Source of the DNA: an uncultured Bizionia sp.
GTDB lineage: Bacteria > Bacteroidota > Bacteroidia > Flavobacteriales > Flavobacteriaceae
Length of the DNA: 64,000 nucleotides
Assembly: GCA_947496215.1 (NCBI GenBank)
Contig: CANMCF010000002.1
Span: forward strand, 62,001-126,000
Direction: 5' to 3'
Shown here: piece by piece, positions 9,025-18,780 of the stretch
How positions within the stretch are numbered: the first letter of the stretch is position 1
How the letters are laid out: each line of letters begins with the position of its first letter
Position numbers and translations under genes: made by a program
The notes under the pieces: generated by a model
Database searches by the model: none
Seen by the model: the letters and a program-made list of their open reading frames with translations, nothing else
What the model was told of the DNA's origin: nothing

Positions 9025-10031
9025 TCAATATCTCTTAAATAGGCCTTGCAAACCTTTGTTATGCTATCAGAGATGGGGTCGAATTCAAAATTGAGTTGAG
9101 TCTTCAACTTGGAATGATCAAAATTAGAGTCGGAACTCAAAGAGGTAACCAATTGTCTAGTCAATGTTCGGCGTTTTCCGGTGAGTTTGTGTTTTAACCA
9201 ATCCAATCTCCAGCCAATTTGCAACAGCCAGTTTTTTGCCTCCTTTTTTGGAGGCTTTACATTTAACTCCTCCGCACAGCTGGTTAGAAATCGATTGTAG
9301 CTCCAATTGTCGGCGACAACGATGAAGCGTTCATTCCTTATGCTGCTTTCCATGAGTTGAACCATACTGGTAACGACATCTCCAACAGAAACAAGACCTG
9401 TACTTCCAGAAGTAAAATACTTCAGTCCCTTGTGTACAGTTTTAATTAACGAACCACTGCCGTGGTGCCATATCCCAGGTCCGATTATAACTCCAGGATT
9501 TACAATTACGACATCCAAACCTTCTTGTGTGCCTCGCCAAACTTCGAGCTCGGCACCATATTTTGTGATGGTATATACATTGTGGTCCATCTCAGGATTC
9601 CATTCGGTGTCTTCCGTGGTTGATTCATTGCTTTTGGCTTGCCCTATTGCAGCAATGGAACTCACGTGGCAAAGCTTTTCTATGGCATTGGAAATGGATA
9701 GGTTTACAATGTTTGCAGTACCTTCGATATTGGTTTTTTGTAGAAGCTCGAATTTATCGGGCTCAAAAGATACAAAGGCTGCACAATGATATACGTGGGA
9801 AATGCCTACGAATGCATCTGTTAAAGCAGGAATGTCGCTTAAATCAGCCTTTACCCATTCAATGGCATCAAAAAGCATTTCAGCCTTTTTGGAATAATAG
9901 GAGAAAATACGTTTTACGTTGTCAAACCTTTTTTCATTTCTATATATGGCACGCACAGCTTGCTTTTCATTTATGAGACGATACAATAAATGTGCGCCAA
10001 CCAACCCTGTTCCTCCAGTAACTAAAATCAT
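9021..10031 (-). CDS. NAD-dependent epimerase/dehydratase family protein
   Basis: The 336-residue extended short-chain dehydrogenase opens with the [11 protein letters not shown] nucleotide-binding motif and has a YTITKYGAE catalytic Tyr-x3-Lys near residue 154, with the upstream HVSSIAAIG serine segment. The sequence resembles the dihydroflavonol reductase-like group rather than sugar epimerases, but the substrate cannot be read. In flavobacteria a gene of this type often ends the pyrC neighbourhood. It is convergent with the DUF4296 gene and divergent from tyrS. Confidence 0.88.
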   Translation of the reverse strand: MILVTGGTGLVGAHLLYRLINEKQAVRAIYRNEKRFDNVKRIFSYYSKKAEMLFDAIEWVKADLSDIPALTDAFVGISHVYHCAAFVSFEPDKFELLQKTNIEGTANIVNLSISNAIEKLCHVSSIAAIGQAKSNESTTEDTEWNPEMDHNVYTITKYGAELEVWRGTQEGLDVVIVNPGVIIGPGIWHHGSGSLIKTVHKGLKYFTSGSTGLVSVGDVVTSMVQLMESSIRNERFIVVADNWSYNRFLTSCAEELNVKPPKKEAKNWLLQIGWRLDWLKHKLTGKRRTLTRQLVTSLSSDSNFDHSKLKTQLNFEFDPISDSITKVCKAYLRDID

Positions 10032-10058
10032 AGCACTAAAGTAAAGAATTATTCAATA

Positions 10059-10092
10059 TTGCATACTAGTTATGCATTGATTTTTATCTTTG
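10059..10092 (+). promoter_or_regulatory. Putative tyrS promoter
   Basis: TTG at 10059 and TATCTTTG at 10085-10092 (spacing 23) fit the Bacteroidetes promoter pattern. The site lies 27 bases upstream of the chosen tyrS start, which supports starting tyrS at 10119 and not at the earlier in-frame TTG. Confidence 0.5.
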
Positions 10093-10118
10093 CGATTGTT
10101 AAGATAAAATTGAGAAAA

Positions 10119-11435
10119 ATGGCTAATAAATTTGTAGAAGAATTACGATGGAGAGGGATGGTACATGATATCATGCCGGGAACAGAGGACCAATTGGACA
10201 AGGAAATGACAACTGCCTACATAGGTTTCGATCCCACATCGGATTCTTTGCACATAGGGAGCTTGGTGCCTATAATTCTATTGGTTCATTTGGAAAAAGC
10301 TGGACATAAGCCAATCGCATTGGTTGGAGGCGCAACAGGTATGATAGGAGATCCTTCAGGCAAAAGCGATGAGCGTAATTTATTGGATGAAGCTACATTG
10401 GCTCACAATGTTGCAGGCATTAAAAGTGTACTGTCTCGATTCTTGGATTTCAATGCAACTACGGAAAACAAACCCGTTTTGGTAAACAACTACGATTGGA
10501 TGAAAAATTTTTCATTTATAGATTTTGCACGTGATGTAGGTAAGCGAATCACTGTGAACTATATGATGGCCAAAGATTCTGTGAAGAAACGTTTATCTGG
10601 AGACGAAGGAGGTGTAGGTATGTCCTTCACGGAGTTTACCTACCAATTGATTCAAGGTTACGACTTTTATCACTTGCACAAGGCAATGGGATGCAAGTTG
10701 CAAATGGGTGGTAGCGATCAATGGGGGAACATCACGACGGGAACAGAGTTGGTAAGACGTATGAATGTTGGTGATGAAACGGCCAAGGCCTATGCAATGA
10801 CTTGTCCATTGATCACCAAGGCAGATGGTTCCAAGTTTGGTAAAAGCGAAGGAGGGAATGTTTGGCTGGATGCTGATAAGACATCGGTTTACAAATTCTA
10901 CCAATTTTGGTTGAATACCACGGATGCAGATGCAGAAAAGTATATTAAAATTTTCACTTTCCTAGATAAGGAAACGATTGACTCTATAATTGAAGAGCAT
11001 AAAAATGAGCCTCACTTGCGAGGGCTACAAAAACGTTTGGCAGAAGAAGTAACCACTTTTGTACATTCGAAGGAAGATTTCGAAAATGCCAAAAAGGCAT
11101 CGGGAATCCTATTTAGCAAAAACTTCAATGAAGAGATCAGAACTTTGGACGAAAGCCTATTCTTGGATGTTTTTGAAGGTGTACCACAAGCAGAGATCTC
11201 CAAGGTCGATTTTGATGAAGGGTTGGATATGATTGCTGCATTGGCCGCAAAAACCAACTTTTTGGGAAGCAATGGGGAAGCCCGTAGAGCATTGAAGGAA
11301 AATGCTGTTTCAGTAAACAAGGACAAGGTGAAGGAAGATTATAAAATTACGTCTACCGATTTGATACAAGACAAATATGTCGTTTTGAACAAAGGGAAGA
11401 AGAATACCTACATTTTAAAGATGGTACAATCTTGA
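10119..11435 (+). CDS. tyrS: Tyrosine--tRNA ligase
   Basis: The protein (438 residues from the ATG at 10119) is a class I tyrosyl-tRNA synthetase. It shows [15 protein letters not shown] with the HIGH-like motif, [14 protein letters not shown], the tyrosine pocket QGYDFYHL, and the KFGKSEGG version of the KMSKS loop, followed by a C-terminal S4-like RNA-binding domain (about residues 370-438). It charges tRNA-Tyr in the cytosol. An in-frame TTG 60 bases upstream is rejected because the family begins at MANKF and the promoter would lie inside the gene. Confidence 0.97.
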   Translation: MANKFVEELRWRGMVHDIMPGTEDQLDKEMTTAYIGFDPTSDSLHIGSLVPIILLVHLEKAGHKPIALVGGATGMIGDPSGKSDERNLLDEATLAHNVAGIKSVLSRFLDFNATTENKPVLVNNYDWMKNFSFIDFARDVGKRITVNYMMAKDSVKKRLSGDEGGVGMSFTEFTYQLIQGYDFYHLHKAMGCKLQMGGSDQWGNITTGTELVRRMNVGDETAKAYAMTCPLITKADGSKFGKSEGGNVWLDADKTSVYKFYQFWLNTTDADAEKYIKIFTFLDKETIDSIIEEHKNEPHLRGLQKRLAEEVTTFVHSKEDFENAKKASGILFSKNFNEEIRTLDESLFLDVFEGVPQAEISKVDFDEGLDMIAALAAKTNFLGSNGEARRALKENAVSVNKDKVKEDYKITSTDLIQDKYVVLNKGKKNTYILKMVQS

Positions 11436-11484
11436 ATTTGACATAAACAAGGCAACATCGTCGTTCAAAACTAATTGAAAAAGA

Positions 11485-11519
11485 AGAAGCCTGAATACCG
11501 AGAGGTAAAACAGGCTTCT
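11485..11519. terminator. Candidate terminator between tyrS and YHS gene
   Basis: A perfect 9-bp stem (11485-11493 with 11511-11519) with a 17-nt loop lies between two convergent genes. The T-run is poor on both strands, so termination strength is uncertain. Confidence 0.5.
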
Positions 11520-11585
11520 AAAAATTAGTCAACCAACTAAAAACTAATTTTTCTTTCTCATAACACTATATAAACTCTAAATCAA

Positions 11586-12038
11586 TCAACTTCTTATAAT
11601 AGTGTCCCAATTTTGGTCGGCTTTTTTTTGCAAACCTTTCAAAATATCTTTTTGCCACAATTTCAAAGTGTTCGTTCCCCAGGAATTATAGAATAGATAT
11701 AGTTTTCCATCCCTGATTTCGAACGTTTTGGGGTTAATGGAGACCTTCTTGCTTTTTTCTGCTATGGCATAGGCACAATACCCTCCGTATTGTGGTAAAT
11801 ACTGTTTTGGATTTTTTAGGAATGTATCTAAATGCGCTTGAGATATAAATTTGAATGTAGCTCCATCATAGGTGGTTTTAAACTCTTTTTTGCCTTCTTC
11901 AGCCTTGTTTTCAAAATATGAGACAACATCATAGCCTTGAATGGCAAATCCCTTTTTTGTGTAATAGTAGGATTGGGCCTCGACGGAAGTAAGCATCCCG
12001 AATAGTAACAAGACGATTGCAATTGTTTTTGCTTTCAT
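11586..12038 (-). CDS. Secreted YHS domain-containing protein
   Basis: The 150-residue protein has a signal peptide (cleavage probably after SVEA near residue 21) and a YHS domain (AIQGYDVVSYF near residue 32, with PKQYLPQYGGYCAYA near residue 77). The YHS motif is thought to bind metal in enzymes and transport proteins, but the small stand-alone exported type has no defined function. The short gap of 81 bases to the upstream acyltransferase-like gene on the same strand would allow co-transcription. Confidence 0.87.
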   Translation of the reverse strand: MKAKTIAIVLLLFGMLTSVEAQSYYYTKKGFAIQGYDVVSYFENKAEEGKKEFKTTYDGATFKFISQAHLDTFLKNPKQYLPQYGGYCAYAIAEKSKKVSINPKTFEIRDGKLYLFYNSWGTNTLKLWQKDILKGLQKKADQNWDTIIRS

Positions 12039-12119
12039 AATATGTTTTTATTATAGGAAACGTTTCAATGAGTGTTCCTTTGGGAATGTAAGTCGAAAAG
12101 ATTAAGTAAACATTACAAG

Positions 12120-13100
12120 TTACAACACCATGAGGTTGCATCCTCTAATGTCACTTGTGTCGAATCTGCCAATGACCTGAAAAGAACCATCATTGTGGAT
12201 GCGCCCTAAATCTTGTGTGGCAATGAAAGAGCAAGAGTTTAAGTTGGCTAGGTCTATGACGTTTATTCCTCCAGTTTTTCCAACGCTTTGAATTGTTAAA
12301 GCATCTTCAGGATCACGAGTTAGTATTTTCATCCAATTTGGGCAATTAAAGATGCCATTGCCTTTGGAATAGGCTTGACTCAATAATTCTGTCATTCCAT
12401 ATTCACTATGAATGTGTTCTACGCCAAATCCTGTTTTCAATAAGGAGTGCAACTCTTCTCTTATCAATTCCTTGCGTCTTCCTTTCATCCCTCCAGTTTC
12501 CATCACAATGGTGTTGTCAAGGTTGAAAGTATGTGTTTCGACCAAATCCAAGAGTGCAAATGAAACGCCAATCAACAATGTTTTCTTCCCTTTTCCATCC
12601 AATGTCATTAGTTGGTCTTTCAATTCAGATATGTTGTTCAAATAAAACCCGCTTTCTGGGTGTTTGGATTCTCTTATCATTGAATCGACCATATAGATCA
12701 AAGAAGACCCCTCTCTTTCCAGGTAGCTGGGAAGCAAGGCGAGAATTACATAATCTTCGATTGGTCCATAGGAGCTTTCAAATGCTCTTGTGAAACTGGT
12801 CTCATAGATGGATAGGTCGGTAATGTGATGTTTGCTTGTTCTGCTTCCAGTCGTGCCACTACTTGTAAAGGTTTTTTTTGTGAGTTCCTTGTTGCTTAAG
12901 ACAGAATGTGTCTTGAAAAACTGAATGGGAAGAAAAGGAATGTCCTCTATGGATTTTATGTCACTAGGATGCTTGTACAATAAATCACAGAATGAGCGAT
13001 AGACGGCATTGTTCTCAAATTGAAAATTAAAGACTTGCATTGTGATGTCTTTAAAATCGATTTGGGATTTGATGTCGAAAAAGGTATTTGGATCTATCAT
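12120..13100 (-). CDS. LuxE/PaaK family acyl-activating enzyme
   Basis: The 326-residue protein resembles acyl-protein synthetase LuxE and the phenylacetate-CoA ligase core: the FTSSGTTGS ATP-binding motif near residue 83, the SEYGMTELLSQAY motif near residue 238 and a GRFDTSDIRGCN segment near the C-terminus. Enzymes of this group form acyl-adenylates; in LuxE the acyl group is then moved to a Cys. No luciferase or reductase genes are adjacent, so a light-related role is not supported. In Flavobacteriaceae such solitary genes are common and uncharacterised. Confidence 0.85.
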   Translation of the reverse strand: MIDPNTFFDIKSQIDFKDITMQVFNFQFENNAVYRSFCDLLYKHPSDIKSIEDIPFLPIQFFKTHSVLSNKELTKKTFTSSGTTGSRTSKHHITDLSIYETSFTRAFESSYGPIEDYVILALLPSYLEREGSSLIYMVDSMIRESKHPESGFYLNNISELKDQLMTLDGKGKKTLLIGVSFALLDLVETHTFNLDNTIVMETGGMKGRRKELIREELHSLLKTGFGVEHIHSEYGMTELLSQAYSKGNGIFNCPNWMKILTRDPEDALTIQSVGKTGGINVIDLANLNSCSFIATQDLGRIHNDGSFQVIGRFDTSDIRGCNLMVL

Positions 13101-13181
13101 TTAAAACGTTACATCAATTTGTATGGAAAATTGTGATTGCAATATTAATTTTGGAACAAAAAACAAAAGTAAATAAAATAA

Positions 13182-13213
13182 AAAAGAGCGTTACACAATA
13201 GTAACGCTCTTTT
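13182..13213 (-). terminator. Intrinsic terminator of the T9SS cargo gene
   Basis: A perfect 13-bp stem (13182-13194 with 13201-13213) with a 6-nt loop and a U-rich tail on the minus strand lies 25 bases past the stop codon at 13238. Confidence 0.92.
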
Positions 13214-13237
13214 AAAATATAAAACTTTAAAGTTTAT

Positions 13238-14965
13238 TTATTCAATCACCAATTTCTTGGTTGTAGTAGCTTCATTTTGACTTAATTTCAAGATGTAGAT
13301 GCCAGCTTTAAGACCAGAAACATTTAAATGATTGTTGTTTAATGTTTTTGAGATAACTTGTTTTCCCAATATGTCATATATGGCAACAGTAACGTTGGCA
13401 TTGGATGTTGTTGAGATATTGATAAACCCTGTATTTGTCGGGTTAGGATAAACAGAGAAGTTTTCTTGCCCGTTGAATGAAGGAGTACTCAATGTCAAAT
13501 CACTCAAGTTTCTTACATAGATTTGAGACGTTCCATTGAATTCACCTGCCACACCAACTACACTAGGCAATTGAGAAGAAGGGATGATTTCACCAATGTA
13601 GTCTGCAGAAAAGAAATCTGTTCTTTTCACTAGGTCATTCATCATATCATCTCTCAAGGTGTAATTTTGACCTGTTGCAAAAGTAGCTACGCCATCACCT
13701 TCAACAAATGTAACCGTCTGTACTTCTATCAACTCGGATTCATAGTCATTTGGAGCTGCATTAAACGCAGGAATAGTTACTATTTGGGGTGTAACTGCAT
13801 TCCCAATAGAAGCAACCATACCTGCATCGGAAGTAGGGATGAATCTCAATACTCCATTGCTATCCTCAGTCGTTCCTCTTAATCCAGTGACCATGTCTCC
13901 AACATTGTACGTCGTGGCAATGGTACCAGGTTGGTCATATATCAATACACCACTAATATCGGTATCTTGGATCCATTTTCTGTTTCTAAATCCATCGGTA
14001 TGCGTAACAAGCGATCCACCTGTGATCTCATAGAAACGACCAAGGCCATTTGCTGTGACGTCCGCTCTCAAAGCGGTAATGTTTGCAACAGTCGTTAAAT
14101 TTGCAACACTGAAATCTACGCCTTCAAAATCTGTTATGGTGGCACCTGTCATTAAGTTGACAGTTATGTTATATGCTTGTCCATCTGCAGTCACTACTGC
14201 AAAAGGGCTAGTCACGTTGTTTGTCGTCACCCCATTTACTACAATGTCGAATGTTTCACCACCGACTAAATTGGCTGTGGTCCATTCTACATTAACACTA
14301 GTGGTTCCTGGGGCAAATACATTCATATCTGTTGGAGCTGTTACAGTTATTGATGGAGGTAAGGCTCCTTCGGAAACAATAACATTATCTAAGAAAAATT
14401 CTTCGGCACCAGAATTGTTGACAGCTTGTACCCTTATTTGTAGAGTGTTTCCACTTAAACCACTTATCTGGATGTCTTCAATAGTACTCCAATCGACACC
14501 TCCAGTTTCTCCTATGATCGTATGTGATGCATCACCTAGGTTATTCCAATTGGAAACTAAAACAAAAGGACCGCTATCTAGAGAGTAATAGACATCATAA
14601 AAATCACTTGTTTCAAACCCGCCAGCATTGTTGGAAGCTGTCAATTGAAAACTAACAGGAGCAGTTGCAGAACTAATGTCTATCATTTCAGAGTTCCATT
14701 GAAGTGGCCCATCTATATCTCGAAAGCTAAAAGTGCCTCCGCTGGTTTTGGCCCAATCGGTAGCTGCTGTCAAGGCTGCAGAAGTTGCATCTAAAGTCCA
14801 TTTGGAAACACCCGCTGGATAATCACCGATATTAGTTACAGTGGCTCCAACAGAACCATCTATGCCAGTTCCATCTGTATAGGTGCTAAAATCTTCTGAC
14901 CAAATTTGGCCAGATGAAATGGAAGTAATTAAAATTGTTAAAAGTAAAAAGTAAAGTTTTTTCAT
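13238..14965 (-). CDS. Secreted T9SS cargo protein with DUF5689-like domain
   Basis: The 575-residue protein has a signal peptide (residues 1-19), an N-terminal beta-sandwich region often seen in adhesive or carbohydrate-associated proteins (about 20-200), a short Ig-like segment (about 205-280), an OB-like region related to DUF5689 (about 290-490) and a type A T9SS sorting signal (FSVYPNPTNTG to the end). It should be exported across the outer membrane. No catalytic residues are recognisable, so it may be a binding or matrix protein. It is monocistronic with a strong terminator. Confidence 0.88.
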   Translation of the reverse strand: MKKLYFLLLTILITSISSGQIWSEDFSTYTDGTGIDGSVGATVTNIGDYPAGVSKWTLDATSAALTAATDWAKTSGGTFSFRDIDGPLQWNSEMIDISSATAPVSFQLTASNNAGGFETSDFYDVYYSLDSGPFVLVSNWNNLGDASHTIIGETGGVDWSTIEDIQISGLSGNTLQIRVQAVNNSGAEEFFLDNVIVSEGALPPSITVTAPTDMNVFAPGTTSVNVEWTTANLVGGETFDIVVNGVTTNNVTSPFAVVTADGQAYNITVNLMTGATITDFEGVDFSVANLTTVANITALRADVTANGLGRFYEITGGSLVTHTDGFRNRKWIQDTDISGVLIYDQPGTIATTYNVGDMVTGLRGTTEDSNGVLRFIPTSDAGMVASIGNAVTPQIVTIPAFNAAPNDYESELIEVQTVTFVEGDGVATFATGQNYTLRDDMMNDLVKRTDFFSADYIGEIIPSSQLPSVVGVAGEFNGTSQIYVRNLSDLTLSTPSFNGQENFSVYPNPTNTGFINISTTSNANVTVAIYDILGKQVISKTLNNNHLNVSGLKAGIYILKLSQNEATTTKKLVIE

Positions 14966-15225
14966 AATTGTTATTTAATAAAAATTGGACTACAAATATA
15001 CGAAGAAATTAATGCTGTTAAGATGTTGTTTGTCAACAATGTAAAATATTAACTATAATATAACAGTATTTTAAGGTGTTAGTTTACAGGGGTATATGTT
15101 TTGTTTGCTTCCATGCAAACGAGTAGTCAATTTAGAATGTTACCTTATTGTTATTAATTGTAGAATCCTTATTTTTATAATGAATAGTCTTATCTTTACC
15201 TTAACAAAAACTAAAGCATTTTTTA

Positions 15226-15909
15226 ATGAATAATAAGGATATTAAAATATTATTGGTAGACGATGAACCAGATATTTTGGAAATTGTAAGCTATAATCTG
15301 TCCAATGAAGGATATCAGGTAATTACCGCAGAAAATGGAGCTGAAGGGGTTAAGAAAGCCAAGAAAGAAAAGCCACAACTTATTGTTTTGGATGTAATGA
15401 TGCCGGAAATGGATGGTATTGAAGCTTGTGAAAACATTAGGAGAGTACCGGAATTGAAAGAAACAATAATAACCTTTTTGACGGCAAGAGGAGAAGATTA
15501 TTCCCAAGTTGCAGGTTTTGATGCAGGAGCAGACGACTACATAACCAAACCAATAAAGCCTAAGGTGTTGGTAAGTAAGGTGAAAGCCTTGTTGAGAAGA
15601 TTGAAAAAAGAAGAAGGCAATGGTGAACTCATTAAAATAGGAGACTTAACAATCAATAGAGACGAATATAAGATAGTATTGAAGGGCGAAGAGATTATTT
15701 TACCAAGGAAGGAGTTTGAGTTACTTTCACTACTGGCATCCAAACCAGGAAAAGTATTCAAAAGAGAGGATATCTTGGATAGAGTTTGGGGAAATGAAGT
15801 AGTCGTTGGAGGAAGAACGATAGATGTACACATTAGAAAACTAAGAGAGAAAATAGGAGACGATTGCTTTAAGACCGTTAAAGGAGTTGGGTATAAATTT
15901 GTAGAATAA
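15226..15909 (+). CDS. OmpR/PhoB-type response regulator
   Basis: The 227-residue protein has a receiver domain (residues 1-120; acidic pair Asp12-Asp13, phospho-acceptor Asp56 in VLDVMMP, conserved Lys in ITKPI) and an OmpR-type winged-helix domain (about 130-227, with GGRTIDVHIRKLR). It pairs with the kinase that overlaps its stop codon by 1 base (TAATG). The pair is closest in architecture to PhoB/PhoR, so phosphate response is likely but not proven; no Pst or Pho genes are in view. Confidence 0.95.
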   Translation: MNNKDIKILLVDDEPDILEIVSYNLSNEGYQVITAENGAEGVKKAKKEKPQLIVLDVMMPEMDGIEACENIRRVPELKETIITFLTARGEDYSQVAGFDAGADDYITKPIKPKVLVSKVKALLRRLKKEEGNGELIKIGDLTINRDEYKIVLKGEEIILPRKEFELLSLLASKPGKVFKREDILDRVWGNEVVVGGRTIDVHIRKLREKIGDDCFKTVKGVGYKFVE

Positions 15910-16946
15910 TGCGAATAAAGAGATCGTATAAATTTGCCTTTAAGACATCATTATTAATTACGGCTGTATTGACACTCTCCATGAGTGTTTTTTTATATGT
16001 GTATTATGAAGTCGAATGGTTTGCTATGCTGTCATTCGCACTCTTTTGTTATACAACTTCATTTTTCGTAATTCAATATAGGGTTCAAAATTTCATATAT
16101 AGGCGAGTAAAGAAAATATATGACGATTTAAAGCTCTTGGAATCTACATCCTTCAGCAAGGAGCGCATAACTACCGATATGGCAACGCTTACCGAAGAAA
16201 TAGACAAGTATGCCAGAGGTAGAAAGCTGGAAATAGAGACGTTGAAGGTAAGAGAGGAATATAGAAAAGAGTTTTTGGGAAACGTCTCCCACGAATTAAA
16301 GACGCCACTGTTTACAGTTCAAGGGTATTTGGAGACATTGTTGGATGGAGCTGTCAACAATGAGAAAATAAGGGGTAAATATCTGGATCGGGCAAATAAA
16401 GGAGTAGAAAGGCTTATTTACATTGTTAAAGACTTGGATATGATCACTAAACTCGAAGTTGGTGATTTAAGTCTAGATACAGAAGATTTCAATATAATAG
16501 AACTTGTTAAAAATGCTTTTGAACTATTCGAAATGAAGGCATCAAAGAAGAAGATATCATTGCTTTTCGACATCGATTATGAAATTCCGATATTGGTAAG
16601 GGCAGATAAGGAAAGGGTGCTTCAGGTACTTACAAATCTCATAGTGAATTCTATTAAATATGGAAGGGAGAAAGGAACCACGGAAATAAGTGTCGAGAAC
16701 CTAACCAAGAACAAAGTGATCGTAAGGGTAACAGACAATGGAGAAGGAATAACATCCGAGAACTTGCCTCGTTTGTTCGAGCGATTCTATCGTGTGGACA
16801 AAAGTGGATCGCGAAAAGAAGGAGGTTCTGGATTGGGGTTGGCAATCGTAAAGCATATTATTGAAGCTCACGATGAGAAAATTTATGTGGAAAGTGAATT
16901 TGGGGTTGGTAGTGAATTCTCATTTACGTTGGAAAAGGCTGAATAA
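15909..16946 (+). CDS. PhoR-like sensor histidine kinase
   Basis: The 345-residue membrane kinase has two N-terminal transmembrane helices (about residues 11-32 and 36-56) separated by almost no periplasmic loop, a linker, the HisKA domain with phospho-acceptor His128 in NVSHELKTPL, and an HATPase domain (N-box NLIVNSIKYG near 243, DNGEGI near 276, GSGLGLAIVKHI near 306). The tiny external loop suggests sensing within the membrane or through partners. Its 3' end overlaps by 27 bases the convergent glycosyltransferase gene. Confidence 0.95.
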   Translation: MRIKRSYKFAFKTSLLITAVLTLSMSVFLYVYYEVEWFAMLSFALFCYTTSFFVIQYRVQNFIYRRVKKIYDDLKLLESTSFSKERITTDMATLTEEIDKYARGRKLEIETLKVREEYRKEFLGNVSHELKTPLFTVQGYLETLLDGAVNNEKIRGKYLDRANKGVERLIYIVKDLDMITKLEVGDLSLDTEDFNIIELVKNAFELFEMKASKKKISLLFDIDYEIPILVRADKERVLQVLTNLIVNSIKYGREKGTTEISVENLTKNKVIVRVTDNGEGITSENLPRLFERFYRVDKSGSRKEGGSGLGLAIVKHIIEAHDEKIYVESEFGVGSEFSFTLEKAE

Positions 16947-17975
16947 GGCATTGTAATCTGGTGGAGTGCATTCTATGTCCAAGCCGTCATACTCTTCAAC
17001 GACATCCAATAATTCTATTTTGAAATCATCTTGACTAGAAGAAGGAACAAGGTGTAAATGATCTAACATCGTAGCTAGGTATTCTTGTTCGAATTGACCA
17101 GGAGTTGGAATGAAAAAGGCTCTTTTTCCAATCTTAGCCAAATCCATGACGGTTGTGTAACCAGAACGGGACAGGATGAATTGGCTGGCATTAATGGCTT
17201 CTTCAAGAGTTTTTCCCTTCATGAAATTGTAAATTGTAAGATTGCCTGACTTGGTTACGCGAACTTCCTCTTCGACCTTGCCCTTGACAAAAAGAACAGA
17301 GCCTTTAAAATCTTTTAGGAGTTTTAATAGTTTTTCTTCCAACAATGTCCGTTGAGGTTCTGGGCCAGAAAGCAAAACCATTATGTCATGGACGATGGGA
17401 ATGGCGCATTTTTCAAAACGACTTAAAGGGCCAATGTATCGTATCGGTAAACGTGTGTTCTCGACATGTCCCAATTTACCACTTAAATTGGGTATGCCCT
17501 CATTGTCAGGAATCCAACATTCATCAAACTTTTCAATGATTTTTTGATGTATCTTGGTACTTAGCCAGGTTGTATTGCCACTTAATACATTCAATTGGTG
17601 GGTGATGAATACAGAAGGGACTTTTTTTGAATTAACACCTAATCTGTTGTCGGAGACTATACCATCGATGTTGTGTTTTTCTATTAATAAGTCCGTTGCC
17701 TTTCGTTCTTCGTTGATGGCGTTTAGAAGTTTTGGAGAATCTTTTAAAAGTTTCCATTTGAATAGATGTGCTTTTTTTGAATATGTGACATTATAGGGAG
17801 GCAATTCGTCAAAAGTCAAATTTGGGAATTCTTTTTTCAATAAATTCAATGCATCCCCGTCGCTAGCAATGATGGGAATGTAATCGTGTTCTAAAAGTGC
17901 ATTGACAATGGGAATGCATCTTGTTGCATGTCCAAGACCCCAGTTCAATGGAGTCACTAAAATCCTTTTCCTCAT
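16920..17975 (-). CDS. GT-B fold glycosyltransferase (MurG/UGT-like)
   Basis: The 351-residue protein begins with ILVTPLNWGLGHATR, the glycine-rich acceptor loop of GT-B enzymes, and has a C-terminal nucleotide-sugar region with SRSGYTTVMDLAKIGKR near residue 269 and a PTPGQFEQEYLA segment. It resembles the family 28/1-like glycosyltransferases that transfer sugars to lipids or small molecules. Donor and acceptor cannot be deduced. It is divergent from trmB and convergent, with a 27-base overlap, with the PhoR-like gene. Confidence 0.85.
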   Translation of the reverse strand: MRKRILVTPLNWGLGHATRCIPIVNALLEHDYIPIIASDGDALNLLKKEFPNLTFDELPPYNVTYSKKAHLFKWKLLKDSPKLLNAINEERKATDLLIEKHNIDGIVSDNRLGVNSKKVPSVFITHQLNVLSGNTTWLSTKIHQKIIEKFDECWIPDNEGIPNLSGKLGHVENTRLPIRYIGPLSRFEKCAIPIVHDIMVLLSGPEPQRTLLEEKLLKLLKDFKGSVLFVKGKVEEEVRVTKSGNLTIYNFMKGKTLEEAINASQFILSRSGYTTVMDLAKIGKRAFFIPTPGQFEQEYLATMLDHLHLVPSSSQDDFKIELLDVVEEYDGLDIECTPPDYNALFSLFQRK

Positions 17976-18077
17976 AAGTGGTTAAAAACTTTTTTGAATT
18001 GAAGACGTTATCTCAACGCTTTTGTAAAATCCTCATAAAATCAAAGATAAAGATAATAGTGAACAATTATATTTCCT

Positions 18078-18085
18078 TAATTTTG
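18078..18085 (+). promoter_or_regulatory. Putative -7 box of trmB promoter
   Basis: TAATTTTG matches TAnnTTTG and lies 18 bases before the GTG start codon of trmB, giving a leader of about 12 bases. Confidence 0.5.
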
Positions 18086-18103
18086 CCAAAACATTAAGGA
18101 ATA

Positions 18104-18778
18104 GTGGGAAGTAAAAATAAACTCAAGAGATTTAACGAAAATGAGACGTTTGAAAACGTTTTTCAACCTACCAGAGAAGAATTGGTAAATGAAATCTATG
18201 CTTTAAAGGGAAATTGGAATAAAACGATTTTTAAAAATGACAAGCCACTGGTTCTGGAGTTGGGTTGTGGGAAAGGAGAGTATTCGGTTGAATTGGCAAG
18301 GAGAAACCCAGATAGGAATTATATAGGGATTGACATAAAAGGCGCTCGATTTTGGAGAGGGGCAAAAACGGCATTGGAAGAAAATATTTCCAATGTGGCC
18401 TTTTTAAGAACTCAAATAGAATTGATTGACCATGCATTTGCAGAAGGAGAAGTCGATGAAATTTGGATTACATTTCCAGATCCACAAATTAAATACAAGC
18501 GTACAAAGCACAGGATGACAAATTCTGAATTCTTGAAGCGTTACAAGAAGGTCTTGAAACCTGACGGAATAATGAATCTAAAGACGGACAGCGAGTTCAT
18601 GCATGGCTATACCCTAGGTCTATTGCATGGAGCAGGGCATGAAGTGCTGTATGCAAACCATAATGTATATAAACAGGAAGGAAGTCCAGCAGAAGTGACA
18701 AGCATACAGACATACTACGAAAGCCAATATTTAGAACAGAACAAACCAATTACGTATATTAGATTTAAAATTAAGTAA
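18104..18778 (+). CDS. trmB: tRNA (guanine-N7-)-methyltransferase
   Basis: The 224-residue protein methylates G46 in the tRNA variable loop using S-adenosylmethionine. Family motifs are clear: LELGCGKGEYSVELA (about residue 49) for SAM binding and ITFPDPQIKYKRTKHR (about residue 123), which contains the catalytic Asp and RNA-contacting basic residues. It starts with GTG: the first residues (MGSKNKLKRF) are the expected family N-terminus and no ATG is available upstream. Two bases separate it from the LysE gene. Confidence 0.97.
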   Translation: MGSKNKLKRFNENETFENVFQPTREELVNEIYALKGNWNKTIFKNDKPLVLELGCGKGEYSVELARRNPDRNYIGIDIKGARFWRGAKTALEENISNVAFLRTQIELIDHAFAEGEVDEIWITFPDPQIKYKRTKHRMTNSEFLKRYKKVLKPDGIMNLKTDSEFMHGYTLGLLHGAGHEVLYANHNVYKQEGSPAEVTSIQTYYESQYLEQNKPITYIRFKIK

Positions 18779-18780
18779 GC

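Noticed and set aside
10059-10118. Upstream TTG start for tyrS
   Set aside because: It adds a non-conserved stretch and would place the promoter inside the gene; the family starts at the ATG at 10119.
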